A stretch of DNA of 64,000 nt, taken from contig NC_133660.1 of the NCBI RefSeq assembly GCF_037893015.1, positions 282,969,067 to 283,033,066 of the forward strand, in the 5' to 3' direction. The notes under the pieces are model-generated. The model worked only from the letters and a program-made list of their open reading frames with translations. It did no database searches and had not been told where the DNA came from. Numbering within the stretch: position 1 is the stretch's first letter; each line of letters starts with the position of its first letter. Source of the DNA: Macrotis lagotis. Taxonomy: Eukaryota; Chordata; Mammalia; Peramelemorphia; Peramelidae. The translations under genes were made by a program, and so were the position numbers. Below are positions 46,201-58,250 of this stretch, piece after piece.

Positions 46201-48270
46201 TTCTTACCCTTTGTTATGGAAGACAAAAATGACATCATTATGTTAGAGATGAATTACAGTGTTCAACTACAATTGATCAGACCAAGACGAACTCCCAACA
46301 CTCTACCTCCGATCAGACACAAATAGTTCATGTGAGCCCCTTGGGTTAAGTACTCTAAACTTACAAATGTCATGTTTCCTTTGAACTACTTCCATTCTGC
46401 CTTCCTCATGGAGGGCAGCCCCCCTCACCAAAGAGGGCACACCATGCTAGGCTCTCCTGTGCCAGTGTCTCCCATGCTATATAATCAATTCTAAAGCTCT
46501 TAAGAGAGACCTTCAGGGTGTCCTGATATCACTTCTGAGTTTGCCCTGTGTGAGTTCTCCACAAAATAGTCTTTTTGGCAAGAGTTCTTCTGGCATCCTA
46601 ATGTGTCCAGCCCATCATAGTTGCATTCTCTGTAGTAATATTGGAACGCTCAGCAGTTTAGTTTGAGAAAGAATCTCAATGTCTGGTACCTTTTCCTGCC
46701 AGGTGGTCTTCAGAATCTTCCCAAGACAATTTAAATGGAAGGATTCAGTTTCCTGACATGGCACTGGTGGACCATTCAGGTTTCACAGACATATAGCCAT
46801 GAGGTCAGCACCTGGCTCTGTAGACCTTCAGTTTGGTAGTCAGTCTAATACCTCTTCTCTCTTACACTTTCTTTCATAGCCTCCCAAATACTGAGCTAAC
46901 TCTGGCAATGCGAGTGTCAACCTCATGGTTAATGTTAACCTCCCAGGAAAGGACACTTCCAAAGGAAGTAAACTTGGTCCACGGTCCTCAAAACTTCTCC
47001 ATTTGCTGGAATTGATGGTTCCCCATATGGATAGTGTGGTATTGGCTGATGGAGCACCTGGGTTTTCTTGGTGTTCATTGTTAGACCAAAATGAGCAGAA
47101 GCAGCAGAGAATGCTTCATTGAATCTCAGTTTCAAGATTGCATTGAGGACACCCACTGTCATCAGCAAACAGAAGATCCTGCACCAACACTCCCTCCACT
47201 TTGGCCTTGGCTTGGAGCCTTTACAAATTGGAAGAATTTACAGTGCTGATGGAGCCACGTTAATTAATGATAGGGATGGGGGAAGCCAGGTGGTGCAGTG
47301 GGATAAGCACCAGCCCTGGAGTCAGGAGTCCCTGAGTTCAAATCCAGCCTCAGACATTTAATAATTGCCTGGCTGTGTGACCTTGGGTAAGTCACTTAAC
47401 CTCATGGCCTTCCCCAAAAGAAAAAGATTAGTAATAAGGATAAGATTCTAAAGAGCTGGGCTGAAACTTCCATAGTGTTCTTGACAGATCATTGATCAAT
47501 GCAGAAGCCACTGACTGTTTACCTCAAGTTGAAGTCAATTGGTCCAGAGCTGAAGTTCCAACTGAAGAAGACTCCGAATGCCATTAGGCTCCTGTCACGT
47601 GATTCTATTCCAACTGAGATTTACAAGGTGGGGGGGTCCATTGCTCATCCAAAAGTTAACTGATATTTTCCAGGTTACATGGCATGAAGAAGTTATCCTC
47701 CAAGTATTCCAGGATGCCTCCATCGTCCATCTCTATAAAGGTAAGGGGAATAGTTTATCCTGTGACAATCACAGGGGTATTTTTTAATCATTGCTGATAA
47801 GATTCTTGCCAAAGTCCTCCTCATTAGGTTGATGCTTCACCTGAAAGATGGTCACCTCTCTGAGAGCCAGTGTGGCTTCAGAAAGGGTCGAGGAACAGGT
47901 GTTTACTGTCCAAGAATGCCAGGAAAAATGCCAGAAGCAGAGCAGAGATGTTATACATTTATGGATCTGACCAAGGCCTTCGAGACTATCATTCATGAGG
48001 AAAATTATGTCACAATTTGGTTGCCTGGAGAAGTTCATCAATATTGTTCATCGGTTCTATGGTGCTGGGCTTACCAGGGTTCTGGATAGTGGATGATGCT
48101 CTCGAGATTTCCCAGTCACCAATGGAGTGAAACAAGGCTGTGTCCTTACTCTCATGCTTTTTAGTATGATGTTTTCAGCCATGTCTTCAATTGCCTTCAC
48201 TGAGGATGAACATGGCTTCAAGGTTAGCTAACACACTGATGGTAAATTCATCAAGGAGGTTACATATGGT
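46201..48270. repeat. RTE-clade LINE copy 2, with inverted 5' part
   Basis: From 46201 to about 47265 the sequence is homologous to the minus-oriented half of RTE copy 1 (10857-11720): shared phrases include 'tgagttctccacaaaatagt' against 'tgagttctccataaaagtct', and 'tctgtagaccttcagtttgg'. From about 47440 to 48270 the plus strand encodes reverse-transcriptase remnants: IPTEIYKVGG, DASIVHLYKGKGN, SESQCGFRKGRGT, MDLTKAF and GVKQGCVLT. The two halves therefore point in opposite directions, with a SINE at the junction. Stops and shifts are frequent, so the copy is dead. Confidence 0.75.
47279..47430 (+). repeat. CORE-SINE inserted at the RTE inversion junction
   Basis: Complete short SINE from 'ggggaagccaggtggtgcag' to an A-rich tail 'ccccaaaagaaaaag'. 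Possible imperfect target duplications are 'taatgatagggat' before and 'taataaggat' after. It is younger than the RTE copy it splits. Confidence 0.8.
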
Positions 48271-48654
48271 CTTGGTCAATTCACTTCCCTTCCTTGAGTC
48301 TCAGTGTCTTGAGGGAGCTGGACTAGATAACCTCCCTCTAAGGTCACCCCAGCCTCTGACAGTCTACGATGTCCCATCTCAGACCCTTCCTAGCTCAGAT
48401 GTTCCAAGGTCCCTCTCAGTTCTGACACGCCCAGCCAATCCCTACATTCTATGTTCTATGATCTTAGAATCTGGTCACTCTTACATTCTCTGTGGGGCAT
48501 CCATAATGTAGATAGAATATATTTATATGTGTACCAGTTGCACTTTTTGACAGCATGTCAGATCCTGGAGGTCTTGGTGTTTCCAGTGCCCACACAATGC
48601 CACACACAGTGATTGTTTGAAGGCCTTTTTCCATCTCTATGATCTTCGTCCTAA

Positions 48655-48850
48655 GGCAGGGGTGGGGAATCTTTTTGGTACCAAGGGCCATTTGGATAGT
48701 TAAAACATCATTTGCCTGCTCTATTTGGTCCAATATTTAATTATTTCATTCTAAAAAGCTCCAGATTTATTGAGTTTTAAGTCCCACCTGCACTTGTTCT
48801 GGCAGCACCAGGCTAAATGACTTTGCTGGTCTCAAGTTCCCTGTCCCTGC
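48655..48850. repeat. Possible hAT-type nonautonomous DNA transposon end
   Basis: The phrase 'caggggtggggaatcttttt' followed by 'ccaagggccatttggatag' and 'aacatcatttgcctgct' resembles the terminal region of hAT-derived elements common in mammals. I did not find the opposite terminus, so element and strand are uncertain. Confidence 0.35.
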
Positions 48851-48949
48851 CCTAAAGTCTCATCTAGTTCCAACACCATGTTCTGTATTTTCAGGCCTCT
48901 CCATACTTTTCTCTATTCTGTTTTCTACTGTCCATCAAGGCTTTCCCAG

Positions 48950-49175
48950 GACCAGAGAGAGTAACGAGGCCCTTCCTCTTCATCTCCATCCTCCTGGCCT
49001 TCCTGGCAACCTTCAAGTCTGAACCTTCTGCAAGAAACCATTCCTAGTGCCCTTAATTCCTGTGCCTCACACAGTATAATGTTTGCAACCTCAAGGGCAG
49101 TTATTGTCTTTTGCCTTTCTTTGTTTAACCCACATTTCATAGAGGGTCTGGCATGGAGCAGTTTTAACAAATGTT
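48950..49175 (+). repeat. L2-type LINE 3' end
   Basis: 'aaccttctgcaagaaaccat' followed by 'gcctcacacagtataatg', 'ttgtcttttgcctttctttg' and 'ggtctggcatggagcag' gives the characteristic order of the L2 3' terminus. Confidence 0.5.
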
Positions 49176-49355
49176 GGACGGACCCCGCCGTGATCACATT
49201 CCATAGCCTGTCTTTTAAAGCCCATGACTAGCTGATAATTTTCCCTTCTATAATCAAAGAGGCCCTTTCCGTTTGGACAGCTCCCTCCCAGAACTGCTCT
49301 TCTTGACTGAGTGACCTAAGCTTTGACAATTGATTTGTACAAGTCTGACAGTCCA

Positions 49356-51435
49356 GAATCCCAAGAAATCATCCAAAAAAAAAAAAAAAAAACTACTGGA
49401 AACAACAATTTTAGCAAAGTTGCAGGTTATAAAATAAACCCTCATAAATCCTCAACTTTTCTATATATGTCTAGCAAGAAACAGCAGGAAGAGCTAGAAA
49501 GAGAAATCCCATTCAAAGTAACCTCAGACAATATAAAATACTTGGGAGTCTATTTGCCAAGACAGACTCAGAATCTTTTTGAAAACAATTATAAAACACT
49601 TCTCACACAAATTAAATCAGATTTAAATAACTGGGCAAATATCAACTGCTCATGGATAGGTAGAGCTAATATAATAAAAATGACAATTCTACCAAAACTA
49701 AGCTATCTGTTTAGTGCCCTACCAATCAAAATTCCAAGAAATTACTTTAATGAGTTAGAAAAAATTGTAAGTAAATTCATATGGAGAAATAAAAAGCCAA
49801 GAATTGCCAGGAGCTTAATGAAAAAAAGTGCAAAGGAAGGTGGCTTAGCACTACCCGATCTAAAATTATAAAGCATCAGTCATCAAAACTGTTTGGGTTT
49901 GGCTAAGAAGTAGAGTGGCGGACCAGTGGAATAGAATAGGTGTAAAAGCAGGAGATGATTATAGTAATCTGCTGTTTGATAAACCCAAAGAGTCCAGCCA
50001 TTGGGATAAAAACTCACTCGTTGATAAAAACTGCTGGGAAAACTGGAAGTTAGTATGGAAGAAACTTAGATTAGACCAACACCTCACACCCTTTACCATC
50101 ATAAGATCCAAATGGTTACAGGATTTAGACATAAAAGACAATACTATAAGAAAATTAGAAGATCAAGGACTAGTCTACCTGTCAGATCTATGGAATGGGG
50201 AGCAGTTTATGACTAAGGAAGAGTTGGAGAACACCACCAAAAACCAATTAGATGATTTCGAGTACATTAAATTAAAAAGCCTTTGCACAGATAAAACCAA
50301 TGTAACCAAGGTCCAAAGAAATGTAGTAAATTGGGAAACGATCTTTACAACTAATGATTCTGACAAAGGACTCATTTCTACATAGAACTGAGTCATATTT
50401 TTAAAACAAAAAGCCATTCCTCAATTGACAAATGGTCAAAGGATATGCAAAGGCAATTTACAGATGAGGAGATCAAAGCAATCCATAGCCATATGAAAAA
50501 AAGGCTCTGAATCATTAATTATTAGAGAAATGCAAATTAAAGCTTCTCTGAGGTACCACCTCACACCTCTCAGATTGGCCAATATGACCAGAAAGGATAA
50601 TGATCATTGTTGGAAGGGTTGTGGGAAATCTGGGACACTATTACACTGTTGGTGGAGCTGTGAACTCATCCAACCCTTCTAGAGAGCTATTTGGAACTAC
50701 GCCCAAAGGGCAACAGAAATGTGCATAGCCTTTGACCCAGCAATACCACTACTGGGTATATATCCTGAAGAGATGATGGAAAAAGGTAAAAACATCACTT
50801 GTACAAAAATATTTATAGCAGCCCTGTTTGTGGCGGCAAAGAATTGGAAATCAAATAAATGTCCTTCAATTGGGGAATGGCTTAGCAAACTGTGGTCTAT
50901 ATATGTCATGGAACACTAATGTTCTATTAGAAACCAGGAGGAATGGGATTTTGGGGAAGCCTGGAGGGATTTGCATGAACTGATGCTGAGTGAGATGAGC
51001 AGAACCAGAAAAAACACTGTATACCCTAACAGCAACATGGGAGTGATGATCAACCTTGAAGGACTCGCTCATTCCATCAGTGCAACAATCGGGAACAATT
51101 TTGGGCTGTCTGCAAAGGAGAGTGCCAGATGTATCCAGATAAGGAGCTGTGGAGTTTGAACAAAGTTCAAGGACTATTCCCTTTAATTTAGAAAAAAAAA
51201 CCAGATATCTTATTGTCTGATCTTGTTACTTCTTTAGATGTCTTCTTGTCTCTTCTTTAAGAATATGATTTCTCTCTCATCACACCCAATTTGGATCAAG
51301 GTACAGCATGGAAACAAAGTAAAGACTGACAGATTGCTTTTCATGGGGGGTAGGGGTGGGGGAGAGAAGTAAGATTGGGGGGAAATTGTAAAACTCAAAT
51401 AATATCTTTAATAAAAATTAATTAAAAAAACACAT
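49356..51435 (+). repeat. 5'-truncated L1 with 13-bp target-site duplications
   Basis: The element holds the last third of L1 ORF2 and the 3' UTR. The ORF2 C-terminal region reads in two frames: 49323-49871 (with FSKVAGYKINPHKSS, IKYLGVYLPRQTQ, INCSWIGRANIIKM, KFIWRNKKPRIAR and GGLALPDLKL) and 49915-50385 (with NCWENWKLVWKKL and LTPFTIIRSKWLQDL). They are separated by a stop just after LPDLKL at 49869-49871. Later coding remnants follow (IAFDPAIPLLGIYPEE, 50719-50919), then a 3' UTR and an A-rich end. 'gtctgacagtcca' flanks it perfectly at 49343-49355 and 51436-51448. The truncation is about 4 kb short of a full L1, so it was never autonomous. Confidence 0.92.
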
Positions 51436-51448
51436 GTCTGACAGTCCA

Positions 51449-52019
51449 CATTCTCCATATTTAGACTCCTCCCAGTCAGACATTCTATATCTTTCTGGGA
51501 TCATAGATCTGGAGTCTAACACCCTGACCCTTACACTATTTTATTCATGAAGAAATTGAGGCTCAGGGAGATTGTCTTGATTTGAAACTTTGACTCCCCA
51601 AAGATTGCATTTTCCACAATACAAACTGCCCCAGGGTCACACTTATCTCTCTTTGTTTATTGCTCTGATGTCCCATCCACCTCAGTGGTTCTTGGACCAC
51701 GCCAGCCTGGACAAGCTCGTCTCCAAGGCCGTCTCTAAGCTAACAAGTTCTAACAATGTCATTTCCATCAGTCTTTACTCAAAGATCACTTTGGATATGT
51801 TTTTCCTCAGGTCCTTCCCATCACACCGTAGGAGTCCATGGCATGTTGCAACATCCATCCACACCTGAGAATAGTTCTCTCTCGCTTCCACTTCTGCAAT
51901 GTTCACACCTTGGATGGGCTTTCTCAGGGCCAGCCAGTCTGCCTTCTGTGGTCTGCCAAGGCCTGCGCTTTGACATTTCAGGTTCTATCCTGAGCATCTC
52001 TTATTCATTCCCTCTCAGC
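51449..52019. other. Gene-free stretch with old SINE traces
   Basis: A THER/MIR-like piece lies near 51500-51575 ('gggatcatagatctggagtc', 'gaagaaattgaggctcaggg'). No exon is recognised. Confidence 0.45.
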
Positions 52020-53180
52020 TCTCAGACAGCCAGTAGACATTTATCTAGCACCCAAGTTCTCAGCACTGTGCTCCATGCTGGTGATACAAAGAAAGGTGCA
52101 AGGCAGTCCCCACCCTCAAGAACCTCCAATCCAATGGGGTTTCCCCAAAAGACAAACAACAATGTACAAAAACACGTACATACACACTATACAAGAAAAA
52201 TAGCAATAGAGAAACGGCACTAGAATTAAGATGGAAAGAGAAGGGTTTCCTGTAGAACATGGGCTTTTAGTTAGGACACATAGGAGACAGGGAAACCAGT
52301 AGTCACAGATGAGGAGGGACCATGTTCCAGGGATGAGAGGCAGCCAGAGGGTTTTGTTCATGGACCAGCCAGACCATATCACTGGATCAAAGAGGAAGGT
52401 ACAAGAAACACCAAATAGAGGAATCTGTTTGATCCTGGAGGTAACAGGAGCCTCTGGAACTTCTTGAGTAGGGCGTGATTTGGTGGGAGCTGCTCTTTAG
52501 TGGCTGAATGGAGGAAGGCCTGGAGTGGGGAGATATTTGAGGCAGGCAAACCCCTCAGTAGCCACTGTAGTAGTCTAGGTATGTGGTGATGAGGAGAGAA
52601 GGGGGCGTCATGGGAAAATGCTGCAGAGGTGAAATCAGCTGTTCTCGGCACCGTAGTGAATGGGGGAGGGGAGGACAGCTTCTAGTTTGGGAGCCTAAGG
52701 GACTGACTGGGAGGATGGTGTTGGCCTCTACAGTAATAGAGAAGGTAGGAAGTGGGGAGGATTTTGGAAGAAAAGCAATGAGCTGTGTTTTGGACATATT
52801 GAATTTAAGATGCCTACTGGACATCCAGTTCAAGATGTCTTGCAAGGCAGTCAAGAGATGTGAAATTGGAAATCAGAGTTGAGACAGGAGAGTTAGAGAT
52901 GCTTATTCAATCCATGGAAGTGATAACATCTCCAAGTGAAGTAGAGAGGTAGATGAGAAGAGATTCCAGGACATAAGAACCTCGAGGCTAGAGGGTATGA
53001 TCCAGAAGAGGATCCAGCAAAGGAGACAGTGGTCATAGAAGAACCGGAAGAGAGAAGTGTCCTGAAAGTCAAGAGGAAAGACAGTAGCAAGAAAGAGCAA
53101 CCAAAATTGTCTAAGGCTGCCAAGAGGTCAAGGAGAATGAGGATTGGAAAAGGCCATTGGATCTGACAGTTAAAAGAGCA
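52020..53180 (-). repeat. L2/CR1-clade LINE, long 3' fragment
   Basis: The minus strand at 52555-52854 encodes a remnant of the LINE ORF2 C-terminal region (ILNWMSSRHLKFNMSKTQLI, then FLPKSSPLPTFSI), which in this clade reads WMSS..LKLN.SKTE. The left end (52020-52200) has the antisense tail order 'cagtagacatttatctagca', 'gtgctccatgctggtgatac' and 'cccaccctcaagaacctcca'. Together they support one antisense element of about 1.1 kb. Confidence 0.55.
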
Positions 53181-53404
53181 TCAGTAAATTCTAATCTGTG
53201 TTCTAAGGTCACTCACAATTCTGCTAATCCACATTCTAAGGCCCCTAACCAGCTTTGACCATAAAAGGTCCCCCTCCTATCTGACATCCTATATTACCCA
53301 GTCTTTCCCAGTCTAAGGTCACTCCCAATACTGATATTCTATAGTAGATGTCCCTTGATTCTTATCTTTTCTGATATTCCATATGCTAAGAGCTCTTTCA
53401 GGCA

Positions 53405-53810
53405 GGTAGATGGTACAGTGTGTGGAACGTGGAGCCTGGAGTCAGAAATGGTCTTCTTCAATTTAAATCTGGCCTCAGACATTTACTAGCTGTGTGATCC
53501 TACAAATCATTTAACCCAGTTTGCCTCAGTTTCCTCGTTGGTAAAATGAGTTGGAGAAGGAAATGTCAAACCACTCCAGTATGCTTCCCAAGAAAACCCC
53601 AAATGAGGGGGCAGCTAGGTGGCCAGAGCACCAGCCCTGGAGTCAGGAGTACCTGAGTTCAAATCTGGCCTCAGACACTTAATAATTGCCTAGCTGTGTG
53701 ACCTTGGGCAAGTCACTTAACCCCATTGCTTTAAATAAAAAAAAAAGGAAAAGAAAGCCCCAAATGGAGTCACAAAGAATCAGACATAATTGAACAACAA
53801 CCATGACAAC
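53405..53810 (+). repeat. MAR1-like SINE split by a younger CORE-SINE
   Basis: The outer SINE has its head at about 53405, its core at 53470-53510, and the RTE-type tail 'gagttggagaaggaaatgtc', interrupted at 53606 and resuming at 53767 with 'gagtcacaaagaatcagaca', then 'attgaacaacaacc'. The inner element occupies about 53606-53751. Confidence 0.8.
53606..53751 (+). repeat. Inner CORE-SINE with 15-bp target duplications
   Basis: Complete short SINE from 'aggggcagctaggtggccag' to an A-rich tail. Flanking duplications 'agaaaaccccaaatg' (53591-53605) and 'agaaagccccaaatg' (53752-53766) differ at one base. It must be younger than the MAR1-like SINE that hosts it. Confidence 0.88.
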
Positions 53811-54371
53811 AAAGGGTCCAATCAGTTCCAGTACTCTGTTATTAGATTTATCTAGGCTGATCAATTCTATATTACCTGTCCTAAATCTCCTCCCATTTCT
53901 GAAGTCTCTCCCAGCTTTAAGCTTTGATTAAAACCAACCAAGTCTGAATGAGAAAATGAAAACCTAAGATTTCATAGCTATCTCATTGGTCATATTTTTC
54001 TTCTGATACAGTCATTGATTAAAAAATCCAAGTTTTTCACCAATTTAATTTAGAATCCATTTATAATTCATGTAATTTCTGCATTAGCCAAAAACTCTTT
54101 GCAGTAAGAGCTGGGAAAAGCCAAGAGAGGAGTGAAGTCTTCTTGTTCATGGGTGACTTTGCAAGGTAATTTCCCCCTGCCCCCAACTTGATTTATAAAA
54201 AAATTCAATTAAAACACATCCTTCCTTGGTTCCAAGCTTTCTGCCCAATTCTGAACCCTGTTAATCCCTTTTTCATGTTAGCTGCTGAATCTAGGACCAG
54301 ATTACTAACAGATCTCTGGAGTGACTTCCCTAGGAACTTCTCAACAAATATGTCCTTTGGATAGGACACCC
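53811..54371. other. Gene-free stretch
   Basis: AT-rich; I see no exon and no clearly named repeat. Confidence 0.4.
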
Positions 54372-54530
54372 CGGGGCAGCTAGGTGGTGCAGTGGATAGA
54401 GTACCAGCCCTGGAGTCAGGAGGACCTGAGTTCAAATCTGGCCTCAGACACTTAATAATGACCTAGCTGTGACGCCTTGGGCAAGCCACTTAACCCCATT
54501 GCCTTGCAAAAAGAAAAAGAAAAAAAGAAA
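54372..54530 (+). repeat. CORE-SINE with 13-bp target duplications
   Basis: Complete short SINE from 'cggggcagctaggtggtgca' to an A/G-rich tail. The duplications 'ggataggacaccc' (54359-54371) and 'ggataggtcaccc' (54531-54543) differ at one base. Confidence 0.9.
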
Positions 54531-54543
54531 GGATAGGTCACCC

Positions 54544-55614
54544 TTAGTCCTGATATTTAGGAGAAATAGAGGCTCTTATGGAAACTAATCCTTCTTTAGG
54601 AGATAAGTCACAGAATTTGAGAACTGAAAGGCAGTTCAGCTACTAGATCTCTAGTCCAACCTTTACAGTAAGGAATCTGCATTCAAGCATACCCACAAAG
54701 TGGGCATCCATTACCCAAAGACCAACTAAGACATGGGATCCACCGCTTCCTCCCAAGACAGTCCCGGATGCTTCGGGTCAGCTCTAATTGCCCAGAAGCT
54801 TTGCCTTGACACCTAACCTAAATCTGCTTCTTTGGAATTGCTTTCTCTTCCCTTCCAGTTATCCCTGAACACATACCCCTGACTTCCTTCAGTGATACTA
54901 CCATAGCATCACTCCAAGCCCTTGACTTCTCTCCTCTGAACAGACTCCAACTTACTGATGCCCTTCTTACACTGTGGTGCCCATACTGAGCACACTCCTC
55001 TGGATGCTTGCTGACCAGGGCAGAAGCTAGAAGGGTGGTCCCTTCCCTGCCCCTGGGAGCTTGGCCCCTCTTAATGCAGCCCAGGATGAGATTGAATTTT
55101 ACATTGCTCTGAGCTTGCAGGTCACTCAGCCCCCAAGATTGTTTTTAGAACAATGACTTTCCACCCATGCCTCTTACCTTCATATATTCGTACAAGACTT
55201 TCCATTGATCCTTACTGAATTTCATCGTATTAGATTTGACCCAATGTTCTCGCCAGTCACTAGTGTAGACATGATACCAGAACCCAGAGAAGATGATGAG
55301 AACAAGAGAGAGGCTAGAGAAAGATCTGAGAGCTCAGAACAGAGGTTCAGGGGACATCTTCAGACAGTTGGAGACCACGATAGGGATGATAAGCCTGCAA
55401 AGAGCACTGAGAAGCAATGGTTAGACAGGTAGAAGGGGGACCAGGAGAGAACTGTGTCACCAAAATTCAGTGAGGAGAGAGGAAAAGAGATTCGTCAGCA
55501 GGGTACATTCTCTCTTTAGAAGAGGCAGCTTTAAAAAGTGAACAGAAACTCATTTTCCCCCCTTTTGTTCTAATTCTTAAACAACATGACTAATATGGAA
55601 ATATGGTTAACATG
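54544..55614. other. Gene-free stretch
   Basis: Has the look of decayed repeat (for example 'ctaatccttctttaggagat', 'agctcagaacagaggttcag'), but I cannot name a family and see no exon. Confidence 0.4.
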
Positions 55615-55647
55615 ATTATATATATACATATGTATATATAGATATAC

Positions 55648-55682
<35 letters not shown>
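55615..55682. repeat. (TA)n-rich microsatellite with inverted symmetry
   Basis: About 68 bp of TA, TATG and CATA steps ending in a pure (TA)n run. It contains nested self-complementary stretches such as 'tatacatatgtata', which could extrude as cruciforms. A shorter (TA)n lies near 55948-55966. Confidence 0.88.
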
Positions 55683-55685
<3 letters not shown>

Positions 55686-55768
55686 GTATAATTGCTCACT
55701 ATCGGAGGGAAGGGAAGAAGAGAAGGGAAAAACTGTGGAACTCAAAATCTTGCAAAAAATGAATGCTA

Positions 55769-55916
55769 GGGGTGGCTAGGTGGCACAGTGGATAAAGCAC
55801 CAACCCTGGAGTCAGGAGTACCTGAGTTCAAATCTGGTTTCAGATACTTAGCAATTACCTATCCCTGTGGCTTTGGGCAAGTCACTTAACACCATTGCCT
55901 TGCAAAAACCTAAAAA
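55769..55916 (+). repeat. CORE-SINE with 15-bp target duplications
   Basis: Complete short SINE from 'ggggtggctaggtggcacag' to an A-run. A perfect duplication 'aaaaaatgaatgcta' lies at 55754-55768 and 55917-55931. Confidence 0.9.
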
Positions 55917-56219
55917 AAAAAATGAATGCTAAAAACTATATATCCATATATATATATATATATTCAAATATATACAATAAAGAGATTGATACAAATAAGC
56001 ATTCAACCAGTGTTTCCTTTAATTTAAAGAGTTTATTGACATCTTTTTAGTCCACTATCTTTTCCCATGGTTCTCTCCCATCTTTCCCACCTAGATGACC
56101 ATCCCTTATAGAAACAGGAGAAAGAAAAGAGAAAACTGAAGCAGGGTCTACTTCCACAGTCTCCCTACCCTTTTTCATGTACATTTCTCCATCTCATCAG
56201 GACTGTGCTTCCACAATCC

Positions 56220-56340
56220 TCTAAATATCCATTCTATGCTAGGCACTGCAGGATAAAAAAAAAAAAAACCAAAAGGATCATGGTGTCTGCCCTCAGTGAG
56301 ATTGCATTCTAATATGGGGGGCACAAATAGGGTCATCTTG
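56220..56340 (-). repeat. L2-type LINE 3' fragment
   Basis: 'tctatgctaggcactgcagg' followed by 'gtctgccctcagtgagattg' and 'cattctaatatggggggc' is the antisense L2-like 3' tail order also seen at 52.0-52.2 kb. Confidence 0.5.
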
Positions 56341-58250
56341 GGGAAAGGCACTACTACAAACTGAATCTCCGAGAAAACCTAGAGTTCTAGGATAAAGAAA
56401 AATCACTTGGAACCCTGAACCACCACAAGTCCAGAGAGGCAATGAGGAAGCAGGTTCCCCACCTTCTGACACAGGTGCAGTGCAAGGTAAGGAAATGGCA
56501 TATGGGTGAATTTGGGTTCCACCATGTTCCAAGGATCATGTGGTTTTTGTCTTGTTTATTTGGGGTAGTTACTGCTAAAAAAAAAAGAACATAAAGAAGA
56601 GAGGGTCACTAAAGTAATGCTAGAAATGCAGAGAAGAGAATATAATCCAACCCAGAGAAGCTTGACAGCTTGGAATATAATCCAACAAATTTATTATAGA
56701 CTTTTCTTAAATTGTGCACAAGAGAAAATGATTAAGGTAAGTAAGAAAGAAAAGAAATGAGTATTTTTTTTTTTTTGCTTAGTCAAAGTGGCCTCTTTTC
56801 CTCACTTCTCTCTTACCTAACCTTAATGACTGAATGGGCTTTGCTTCAATCAAACTGAACTGGGAAAGACCTAGTTTTTAAAAGGCCAGGGTCTCCCACT
56901 GCACCCAGAACCATCTGCAGTCAACCTGATTCCTATCTGGCCCCTGGACCCAGTTGGCTCTGGAGGAGAAAGTGAGCTGGTGACTTAGTGTAGCCTCCCT
57001 CACTCAAATCCAATTCACTTGCATGTCAGGGCATCACCTCCTGATGGCATGGTTTTCTTCAAGAAAGGACAAACAGCAGCAGAGCTCTATACATGGAAAT
57101 CTCTATCTCTTGTTAAAATTTGGAATTTTAAAAAAGTTTTTTTTAAGTCAAAAATGAGATGGGGGAGCATGGGGTTCAACAATGAGATGAGCATTTGGGA
57201 GGAACAGTAAGATTTAAACACTGGCCTCTAGTGGGTAGAGGGGAGTCATATGCTGGTTGGAAGGGTAGAATGGGCCCCAGTTGGACGTACTTGGAATGCT
57301 AAACAGGGGAATTGGTACTTGCTCTTCCAGGTAAGTGGGAGTGACTGCAGTTTCTTGAGTGGTGAAGTGGACTTAGTGTCAGAGAGTCTTGACTCAAGTC
57401 TGACCCTCGTCATGTCCTGGCAGATCCTGACCAAGTTGCCAAAACAACTCAGTGCCCAGATAAGTTTCTTAGGTTTCTAGTCCTAGTGAATTGAGAATAA
57501 TCTTTCCATCAAGTTGGGCCCATTAGTCAAGGATATGAAGCTCTTGGAGATGTTTTTCTTTTCCCTTCCCTGAAGAAGTCTGGGATCATAAACTTCTCAG
57601 AGTTAAGGAGGAGATTCTGAAGATAATCCTTGGACTGGGCAAGGTTTTTGTGATCATCAAGTGACCTGAGGAAGTGACCAGAGGAATCCGTGGTCCTCTC
57701 AGTTCTGGCCAAGCTGGCCTGCTCTCATCTTTCCTCTAAGGCAATGCTGCCTTTGTGAGCTTTATACAGCGGCCCTTCACGGTCCCAGTGCATTGTGGAT
57801 TGGCCCTGCCCTCCCTAATCTCTGCCGCACCTGGGCTGCTGTTTGGTCAATGGCTAGGACTGGTGACCGCTGCCTCCGCGAAGGGCTACCTAGCTCTGGG
57901 GGCTTCCTCGCCACAGATGCTGTGGCCAAAGCCTCCAGCGGCTTCGTGCCCACCGCTACGAAAGGCAGCTGCGTTCGCAGCAACTCCTCTCCCTCGTGGA
58001 GACGCCGGAATGCCGAGGCAGCTGCTGTGGCCTGTGCGGCGGCGCATCAACCCTCCGGCGTCGTCTCGGCGTTTATCATGGCCGAGCTCTGGGGGTACAA
58101 AACAAGAGGTGCGAGGGAGCTCCTGGCCGCAAGGAGCCTCGTGTTTCATAGCGGAGACCACGCAGCGCCGTGTACAAACGAGCCGGGCATGCACAACAGG
58201 GGCAGACTGGAGGGGAGAAGTCGCCAGAATTAAGGGGGGGGGCTTCCCGG
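56341..58250. other. Gene-free stretch before the RELA CpG island
   Basis: No exon is recognised. The left part is AT-rich. GC content rises after about 57750, where a 254-codon frame (57755-58519, plus) and a 146-codon frame overlap in different frames; neither shows a known domain. A short promoter-associated noncoding RNA divergent from RELA exists in human, but nothing in this sequence proves one here. Confidence 0.45.
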
